In this document: positions 32,923 to 40,540 of the stretch, one piece after another
How the letters are laid out: each line of letters opens with the position of its first letter
Position numbering within the stretch: the first letter of the stretch is position 1
Source of the DNA: Undibacterium sp.
Lineage (GTDB): Bacteria; Pseudomonadota; Gammaproteobacteria; Burkholderiales; Burkholderiaceae_D
Length of the DNA stretch: 40,540 bases
Direction of reading: 5' to 3'
NCBI GenBank assembly: GCA_025352365.1
Contig: JANXTO010000229.1
Span: forward strand, 1 to 40,540
Translations under genes and position numbers: made by a program
Notes under the pieces: generated by a model
The model's database searches: none
What the model was told of the DNA's origin: nothing
What the model saw: the letters and a program-made list of their open reading frames with translations, nothing else

Positions 32923-32944
32923 CAATTTGGCAGTAGATATTTAA

Positions 32945-35164
<2,220 letters not shown>

Positions 35165-35270
35165 ATCATGACGTGAGACACCTCGGTGTCTGCAAAGTGT
35201 GGCCTTGATCTGATATTGGCTTGTTTGATTTCAGTTCGAGTCTGCATACATGACTTAACAGCGTCCCAAT

Positions 35271-35300
35271 AAAAATCCCCGTCAAAAGCGGGGATTTTTT
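35271..35300. terminator. Terminator of katG, bidirectional
   Basis: AAAAATCCCC and GGGGATTTTT form a 10-bp stem around a nine-base loop, with T on the plus side and T on the minus side. It can also end the ycgR transcript coming from the right. Confidence 0.88.
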
Positions 35301-35302
35301 AT

Positions 35303-35403
35303 AGAACTTACGCAGAACCGCCCAACATACGTTGTCGCTTCTAGCTGTACTGAAGCACTATTGTCGTTTCTATGCCTTACTGGATCAATTTTGCGTCAGT
35401 CCT
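35303..35403 (+). repeat. Family 2 dispersed repeat, copy 3 (best preserved)
   Basis: Starts AGAACTTACGCAGAACCG and ends CAATTTTGCGTCAGTCCT. The ends form an imperfect inverted repeat (ACTTACGCAGAA against TTTTGCGTCAGT). It lies directly after the katG terminator and before the end of the PilZ gene. Confidence 0.7.
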
Positions 35404-35428
35404 ATTTTATTGGGCAAAGGTAAAAATA

Positions 35429-36190
35429 TTACCGGGTGCCGTTCATTTTAGAATTACGTTCTCTTTCCAACTTCATTATGTAGCGCTGAATACTGGCTAA
35501 CACGGTATTTGACATATTCAAAAATTGGCAACCAAGTCGACGATTGGTCTTGCCATTGAGCAGTATTAAGTCCTGGGCATTCCTGATTTGTAAGGTGGTG
35601 TCGATTAAACCAATATCGGGGAAATCAACCTTGCAATGCTTATAAATAGTACCGATTTCGCTATCTAATAATTTTCTGTCATCCAGTAGTGCAATACCAC
35701 CGCAGCTGATATCGACTAGAGAAAACTTCGCAGTTTCAGTACCAACTTCTGTATCGATTGAGATTGCACAGCGAATAGGGTTGGATAACGGCGTGTTGAT
35801 ACGGTAGTACTCGCGGCGTTGAAGGCGGATTACGCTCACGGGTATTGCGAATTGCAGTGCAGGACGATTTTCAAACGTCTCTCGCTGGACACCAGTAGAT
35901 GAAAACTGAATGCTGATTCTATCTAACAGGCCTTCAAACGATACTCGCGGCGCTTCTACAATACGTTGATTGGCTAGTTGGCTTGGTGCGCTATCAATAA
36001 TTAATGTGTTATTGCTATCATCTACATCAAGGATGGAGGTGATAAAAACTTCTGTACCTCCGTTAATCATCATACTAATCAGCTGATTACCTTCTTTTAA
36101 ACCACGCAACAATGCAATGATCTCGCGACGTGAGTCAACCTGGTAAGGACTCTGATTTTCGGTACCTAGTACGGGAGGTGAAGATTGCAT
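35429..36190 (-). CDS. YcgR-type PilZ flagellar brake protein
   Basis: A c-di-GMP receptor expected to slow the flagellar motor. The 253 residues have an N-terminal YcgR domain (about 20-120) and a C-terminal PilZ domain. The c-di-GMP-binding motifs are both visible: RxxxR as REYYR (126-130) and DxSxxG as DISCGG (160-165). It lies at the end of the fliD-S-T block, after the FlhB-like gene. No strong ribosome binding site is visible. Confidence 0.88.
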   Translation of the reverse strand: MQSSPPVLGTENQSPYQVDSRREIIALLRGLKEGNQLISMMINGGTEVFITSILDVDDSNNTLIIDSAPSQLANQRIVEAPRVSFEGLLDRISIQFSSTGVQRETFENRPALQFAIPVSVIRLQRREYYRINTPLSNPIRCAISIDTEVGTETAKFSLVDISCGGIALLDDRKLLDSEIGTIYKHCKVDFPDIGLIDTTLQIRNAQDLILLNGKTNRRLGCQFLNMSNTVLASIQRYIMKLERERNSKMNGTR

Positions 36191-36230
36191 GTTCTTAGTA
36201 TAATTTTAGAGAGGAGGTGAGTTGCTTGCT

Positions 36231-36581
36231 TTACCCTTTTGGAGGGACTAAAGCAAACGTCGATTTTTCAGATTCTATATGGTAAAGCCAAGCGAGCAGT
36301 TCTGCAACAGCGCGATACAGTGCTGGCGGTATATCTTGATCTAACTCGACTTTCATTAACAAAGAAACCAGCTCTTTGGATTGATGCACGTACACTCCAT
36401 GCTCTTTTGCGCGGGCAATAATTTGCTCCGCGATTAATCCCTTACCTTTAGCTACAATTTTCGGCGCAGAACTGCCTGTCTCATACGCGATTGCAACCGC
36501 ATTTTGTGTCGTTGGTTTGATCGATGATGTCGGTGCTGACGATGACACTTCCGATTTTGGCGCTGACTTAGGCGTTGTCAT
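36231..36581 (-). CDS. FlhB C-terminal domain paralogue (FhlB/YlqH-like)
   Basis: A 116-residue protein resembling only the cytoplasmic C-terminal domain of FlhB, the export switch. Matching parts are NAVAIAYETGSSAPKIVAKG and ELDQDIPPALYRAVAELLAWLY. It has no membrane helices, and the self-cleavage motif NPTH is missing (the place reads PTTQN before AVAIAY), so it cannot be processed like FlhB. Proteins of this kind can replace part of cleaved FlhB in some bacteria. Its start overlaps the preceding FliK-like gene by 14 bases. Confidence 0.85.
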   Translation of the reverse strand: MTTPKSAPKSEVSSSAPTSSIKPTTQNAVAIAYETGSSAPKIVAKGKGLIAEQIIARAKEHGVYVHQSKELVSLLMKVELDQDIPPALYRAVAELLAWLYHIESEKSTFALVPPKG

Positions 36582-37731
36582 CGTGTTTTATAGAGAATGA
36601 GTCAAGCTGAGAGCCAGTTAGTTCTATAGAGTCGGCTAAAGTACTGACATGACTTTGCAGTAATGTGGCGCTTTCAGGATTGCTGGCACGTAAATAAAAC
36701 TGTAAATGGTTTCCTTGCAGGCTAATTTTTGCTGAGATTGCTCCAAGGCTGGGGAGTTCAAAACGCATAGCACTTTGCCAGGACGGGACAGCCTCGGCTT
36801 GTCCTGATGTTTGCTGACTGTCATCCTTTACGATTTCCCACTCCATTGGCATGCCAGGTAATAAATTACCTTGCCACGTTATTTTTTGTTGTTCTAAGGT
36901 GTCCAGTTGTAAATGAATAATTTGTGCCAAGCTGGAATTGTCAGCCAGTTTGTTCATCAAGGTATTGACATCAGTTGTCTGACTTGTTTGCTGCGTCGCT
37001 TGTTGTGCCTGAGGTTCCCGCATCAGCTCACTGAGAGACATTTTGCCTTGCGCCCAATCAGCAACATGAGATTCATAAAATAAGCCGCTAGATGATATTG
37101 CTTGCTGTAAGTTGGCAGCTAATTTTTCAGGTGATGCGAAGGTGCTGGGGTCTTGTGCTAGTGCAGTTTTACCGACCAATGTGAGTGCCGTACCTTGTTG
37201 TAGGTTTTGTTGTTGCGCTGCTTGCAAAATACTATTAATCAGTTTTCCAGCGGTGCTTAAATTAGTGGGCGTACTGGTATATTGCTCAAGCAGGCCTAAC
37301 GCGGCCTTGGCGGTATCTTCTGCTGTGACAGGTAATTTAGATGAGGTAGAAATCGAGTTTTGTTGTCCCACATCTTGCAACATTTTCCCGATTAAATCTT
37401 GCCTTGAGAATGAGGCAGTAGTCGTAATCGCATTATCGCCACTGCCAAGCAAAAAGGTTGGGAGTGGATTTAGTGCGAGCAGAGTCAGAGCCAATTTGTC
37501 ACCCGGCTTGGTATCGTCCGGCAGCGCCATTCTCGCAGTAACACCTGCGATTTTGACAAAAAAAGTCCCGTCATTTAAACGGGACAGCGCTTCACCTTGC
37601 ACTTGCTTGCCAATGACTAACTGATCTAGCTTAGAAACAACGTCTTGCTTGATCCCTCCAATGGAGCCCGCCGCAGATAGCGCCTCTGTGGTGGATACGG
37701 GTCTTGGCAGGTTATCGACCCCTGGCAACAT
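36568..37731 (-). CDS. Second FliK-like hook-length control domain protein
   Basis: A 387-residue protein, Gln/Thr/Ser-rich, with a C-terminal region (about 300-380) resembling the FliK C-terminal domain: RFELPSLGAISAKISLQGN, LQFYLRASNPESATLLQSHV and LADSIELTGSQLDSFSI. It is distinct from the 690-residue FliK at 23895-25967. Its link by overlap to an FlhB-like protein suggests the two act together, since FliK and FlhB are known partners. Whether it controls hook length or another export step is not known. Confidence 0.75.
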   Translation of the reverse strand: MLPGVDNLPRPVSTTEALSAAGSIGGIKQDVVSKLDQLVIGKQVQGEALSRLNDGTFFVKIAGVTARMALPDDTKPGDKLALTLLALNPLPTFLLGSGDNAITTTASFSRQDLIGKMLQDVGQQNSISTSSKLPVTAEDTAKAALGLLEQYTSTPTNLSTAGKLINSILQAAQQQNLQQGTALTLVGKTALAQDPSTFASPEKLAANLQQAISSSGLFYESHVADWAQGKMSLSELMREPQAQQATQQTSQTTDVNTLMNKLADNSSLAQIIHLQLDTLEQQKITWQGNLLPGMPMEWEIVKDDSQQTSGQAEAVPSWQSAMRFELPSLGAISAKISLQGNHLQFYLRASNPESATLLQSHVSTLADSIELTGSQLDSFSIKHDDNA

Positions 37732-37739
37732 GATAGTCG

Positions 37740-38081
37740 TTAGCTCGTTCGGCTAGCGCCGTATGCTTGTGACAGCTTGCGGCTAGATTCAGAACTTTTC
37801 ATTAAATTGGCTAATTGCGCCATCCAAGGCTCAGTCAAATCTCTGATTTCTTTATCATCAGCCAGAATTTTTTTGATGATTTGAATTTTTTTATTTCTCA
37901 AATCTGGTGGAAGTTCTGTATTCACCTCATTCGCTTTTAAAGTCTGTACTTGGGAAGAGCAATCATTCTCTAACTTGGCCAATAAATCCCAGTCCCCGGT
38001 ACGGGCTGCATTGAGCATTTGGTCCGTTATATGGGCAACATTTTCATAAATCGACATCATTTTCATGCTATCCATCTGCAT
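37740..38081 (-). CDS. fliT: Flagellar chaperone FliT-like
   Basis: A 113-residue helical protein in the usual place after fliS, probably a chaperone for FliD that also affects flagellar gene control in enterobacteria. The family is poorly conserved; evidence is mainly size, predicted helices (YENVAHITDQMLNAARTGDW) and position. The start is taken at ATG 38081, which shares its A with the fliS stop codon (TGATG); a TTG one codon upstream is unlikely. Confidence 0.7.
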   Translation of the reverse strand: MQMDSMKMMSIYENVAHITDQMLNAARTGDWDLLAKLENDCSSQVQTLKANEVNTELPPDLRNKKIQIIKKILADDKEIRDLTEPWMAQLANLMKSSESSRKLSQAYGASRTS

Positions 38082-38560
38082 CAAGCCTCAAGAAATTTGG
38101 ATGGGCGAGGAGCAAGTGCATCTACTTGCTGTGGTGGTCTTACTGTTTCTAATTCGGCGGTAGCTGATACCGGCGCGATTGCTTCCCAAGTACTTTTTAA
38201 GTCACGAAGTAAGTCGCGTATCTCAATTAATATTTCTGCTTTATTTTTTAAATTGGCGACCACTAACTGATTACCCATGTAGGCATAAAGCGAGTCGAGG
38301 CTGAGAGCAATTTCACCACCGACCTTTTTATCCAGACTTGCGCGCAAACCATTTTCGATAATCGAAATCGCTTTAGAAATAGATTGACCTTTGGCCGCAA
38401 TATTGCCCGCTTCAAGATTTTGTAATGCATTAGAAATGGCCGTGATCGCGCCGTCAAACAGCATAACAATCAATGTATGTGGGCTGGCTGCAATGACACC
38501 AGTTTCCATTCCAACTTTTGCGTAGGCATTAGCACCGCGAGTCTGTGATGAGCCAAACAT
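38081..38560 (-). CDS. fliS: Flagellin export chaperone FliS
   Basis: Binds flagellin in the cytoplasm and delivers it to the export gate. The 159 residues begin with NAYAKVGMETGVIAASPHTL and continue with IVMLFDGAITAISNALQNLE, the typical FliS core. It is longer than the usual 125-135 because of a Pro-rich C-terminal tail (RPPQQVDALAPRPS). It lies between fliD and fliT. Confidence 0.94.
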   Translation of the reverse strand: MFGSSQTRGANAYAKVGMETGVIAASPHTLIVMLFDGAITAISNALQNLEAGNIAAKGQSISKAISIIENGLRASLDKKVGGEIALSLDSLYAYMGNQLVVANLKNKAEILIEIRDLLRDLKSTWEAIAPVSATAELETVRPPQQVDALAPRPSKFLEA

Positions 38561-38636
38561 AATGGTAGATTCCTCTTTTGAGCTTCGATTTATGCTTTGA
38601 ATTATTTTTCGTTAAGCAAAAAAATTCGCGTAATAA

Positions 38637-40540
38637 TTATTTTGAGCTACCCGTTAATGCCGATAACTGCTGGGTCAAAAATGTACTGGTGCTATTTAAA
38701 CTACTGATAATCGAATCCAAGGCGGTAAATTGGGCGCGGTAACGCGCCTCGATATCGGTCAGGCGACTGTTCAGATCGTCTGTTTGTTTGCTGAGATCTT
38801 TCAGGCTTCGATTGACTCCATCTGTGGAGCTTGCGATCGTTCCTGAGCTTCCTAAAAATCCATTCAATAGACTAGTCAATTTGCTGGCATATCCAATCGA
38901 ATAATTGACAGTACCTCTGTCGCCAACCGAACCACCTGCTACCAATATTTTTAGCCCCTCAGTATTCGTCCCGACTACACCAGTCAGGGTTTGCCCTGAT
39001 CCGCTGACTTGCGAGCCATTAAGAGTACCTGCAACATCTAGCCCTGCCGTACCAGTTAATTGTGTCCCGGCGAGACTAGCGGCTCCGGTACCGGTGCCGT
39101 CCGCTAGTGCCACGTTAGACGCTGAACCATAATTAGTCGATTGCAATATTAACTGCCCGCTATTATTGATACTCGCTTTGACAGTTGATCCGATGGCCGA
39201 AAATGCTGACGTGCTATTGATGGCTGTTTGCACAGCGGTAGCTAATTGCGCGGGCGTATAGCTACCTGCAGGTATGGCAACACTAGAATTCAGATTATTT
39301 AACGTTACGCTCAAAGTTGTGCTTGGGTCAATCGTCGTTGTGGCAGGTAAAGCAAGATTGCCCGTCAAGCTACCTCGAGTAGCGAGTTGGGTAATGTTCA
39401 GAGCATAAGTCCCTGGTTTTGTCGCAGAGCTAGAGCCTGCAACACTAGTTAGACTATCGCTCGTCTTACCGATCGAGGCAAATAAACCTCCGACATCGCT
39501 GAAATTATTCGTCAATGCGGTGCTTAACTTTGTAGAGTCAACTGACAAAGAACCATTTTTTTGGAAAGACACGCCGATTTGGGATAAGGTGGTCAAGCCA
39601 CCACCTAAGCCATTAACTGCGGCGGACAGAGAGTTACGGATTTGATTTTGAATACTTTGAGTTGTTGAGTCACCTAGTAGCAGCCCACCTTTTTGCGTGC
39701 TGCTATTGTAAGCGGTAAGACTGGTAATTGTTGCATTGAGAGCGTTATATGCTTGTACGAAACTATTGACGCTATTTTGTACCGAACCTGAGTTAGTTGT
39801 TACCGAAACTGTTGTTGATCCTACTTTAGTTAAGTTGAGAGAAACACCCGGTAGTGAACTGGTGACTGTATTTGCCGCACTGGTGATGTTTATGCCATTG
39901 ACTTTCAGGTTGGCATTTTGAGCAGTACTGATTTCAGTAAAATTTTGCGTTCCCGACGGGTCATAATTAAGTAGATTAGCTACCGAAGCATCACCGGTCG
40001 AACTAATTTTTAAGCTAGACGCAGCACCGGTTTTGTTTGAGTTAAGTACCAAATGGTAAGGCGTCGAGCTACCATCACCAACAATTGATGCCGTGACACC
40101 TACGCCAGCCGTATTGATCGCATCGCGGATACCTTGCAGCGAATTGTTCGTACTATCAATAGTAATCGTACCCGTTGTTTGTGTTGTATCTTGCGCAAAC
40201 GTCGCACCACTATAGGTGCCGTTGGTAGCAGTACCGGTGATCGTACCAAACTGGAACGACACCGTAGTTGATGCGCCGGTTCCAATCGCGTTTGAAGAAC
40301 TAGCCTGTCCCACGCTGGAAATACTTTGACTTTGTGCCAGCTGACTTATCGCAATATTGTATGTCCCAGCTGTAGCTGATGCAGCGGCGGTCGCAGATAC
40401 AATCGTGGAATCACTTGATGTGGCAGTTAAAGACTGAAACACAGATGGATTACTTAAACTTGACACAGCGCTTTGGAATGAGCTTAGCGCACTGTTTAGA
40501 GTGCCATATGCAGAAACTTTGGCTTGGTAACTCGCTTGCT
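38637..40540 (-). CDS. fliD: Flagellar filament cap protein FliD, 5'-truncated by the window
   Basis: The reading frame stays open to the window edge, so the true start lies outside; about 633 residues are visible. FliD forms the cap under which flagellin assembles. The visible part starts within the N-terminal FliD domain (YQAKVSAYGTLNSALSSFQS), has two flagellin-IN-like repeats (AGTYNIAISQLAQ and KPGTYALNITQLATRGSL) and ends with a coiled-coil region (LSKQTDDLNSRLTDIEARYR) plus the typical end (TSTFLTQQLSALTGSSK). It is rich in Ser, Thr and Gly and long compared with the usual 450-480. Confidence 0.94.
   Translation of the reverse strand, partial: QASYQAKVSAYGTLNSALSSFQSAVSSLSNPSVFQSLTATSSDSTIVSATAAASATAGTYNIAISQLAQSQSISSVGQASSSNAIGTGASTTVSFQFGTITGTATNGTYSGATFAQDTTQTTGTITIDSTNNSLQGIRDAINTAGVGVTASIVGDGSSTPYHLVLNSNKTGAASSLKISSTGDASVANLLNYDPSGTQNFTEISTAQNANLKVNGINITSAANTVTSSLPGVSLNLTKVGSTTVSVTTNSGSVQNSVNSFVQAYNALNATITSLTAYNSSTQKGGLLLGDSTTQSIQNQIRNSLSAAVNGLGGGLTTLSQIGVSFQKNGSLSVDSTKLSTALTNNFSDVGGLFASIGKTSDSLTSVAGSSSATKPGTYALNITQLATRGSLTGNLALPATTTIDPSTTLSVTLNNLNSSVAIPAGSYTPAQLATAVQTAINSTSAFSAIGSTVKASINNSGQLILQSTNYGSASNVALADGTGTGAASLAGTQLTGTAGLDVAGTLNGSQVSGSGQTLTGVVGTNTEGLKILVAGGSVGDRGTVNYSIGYASKLTSLLNGFLGSSGTIASSTDGVNRSLKDLSKQTDDLNSRLTDIEARYRAQFTALDSIISSLNSTSTFLTQQLSALTGSSK

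Overview
The window looks like a chromosomal segment of a betaproteobacterium of the order Burkholderiales, most likely family Oxalobacteraceae and perhaps close to Undibacterium. That placement is inference from gene order and protein character: a divergent rne/rluC pair followed by a HAD phosphatase, a Rieske protein and sppA; a fliE | fliF-to-fliR flagellar locus; a VPLPA-type PEP-CTERM protein; and moderate GC. I see no phage, integrase, insertion-sequence transposase, tRNA, rRNA or CRISPR array.

Layout. 1-2.8 kb: the start of an rnfB-like gene (minus, cut by the window edge), an exported VPLPA-CTERM/DUF4114-like protein behind a good sigma-54 promoter candidate, a secreted helix-hairpin-helix protein and a cyclophilin lipoprotein. 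2.9-6.4 kb: molybdenum cofactor genes moaA-mobA-moeA (minus). 6.7-14 kb: rne (minus), diverging from rluC, a gph-like HAD phosphatase, a Rieske protein and sppA (plus). 14-19 kb: selU and tesA (minus), a YbbA-like ABC ATPase (plus) and bifunctional nnr (minus). 19-32 kb: flagellar genes fliF-G-H-I-J-K-L-M-N-O-P-Q-R, all minus, with fliE diverging from fliF. 33-35 kb: katG (plus) with its own promoter and terminator. 35.4-40.5 kb: a second flagellar block (minus): fliD, fliS, fliT, a second FliK-like gene, an FlhB C-terminal-domain paralogue and a YcgR-type PilZ gene.

How the genes work together. The two flagellar blocks encode the MS ring and rotor (FliF, FliG), the C-ring switch (FliM, FliN), the export gate (FliO, FliP, FliQ, FliR), the export ATPase complex (FliH, FliI, FliJ), hook-length control (FliK), the stator-associated FliL, the rod adaptor FliE, filament cap and chaperones (FliD, FliS, FliT) and a c-di-GMP brake (YcgR-like). 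katG lies between the blocks and is probably a later insertion or rearrangement.

The main non-coding signal is a set of small repeats. Family 1 has four copies of about 80-95 bp with nested inverted repeats (ends ATATACTCCC/GGGAGTATAT, inner TTGTCCA/TGGACAA). Family 2 has three copies of about 90-100 bp ending in TTTTGCGTCAGT. Both occur only between genes, sit next to each other in the fliH-fliI gap, and flank katG. Separately, short tandem duplications, usually of 12 bp, occur in the leader regions of tesA, fliO and fliP, next to the stop codons of moaA and fliH, and just upstream of moeA.
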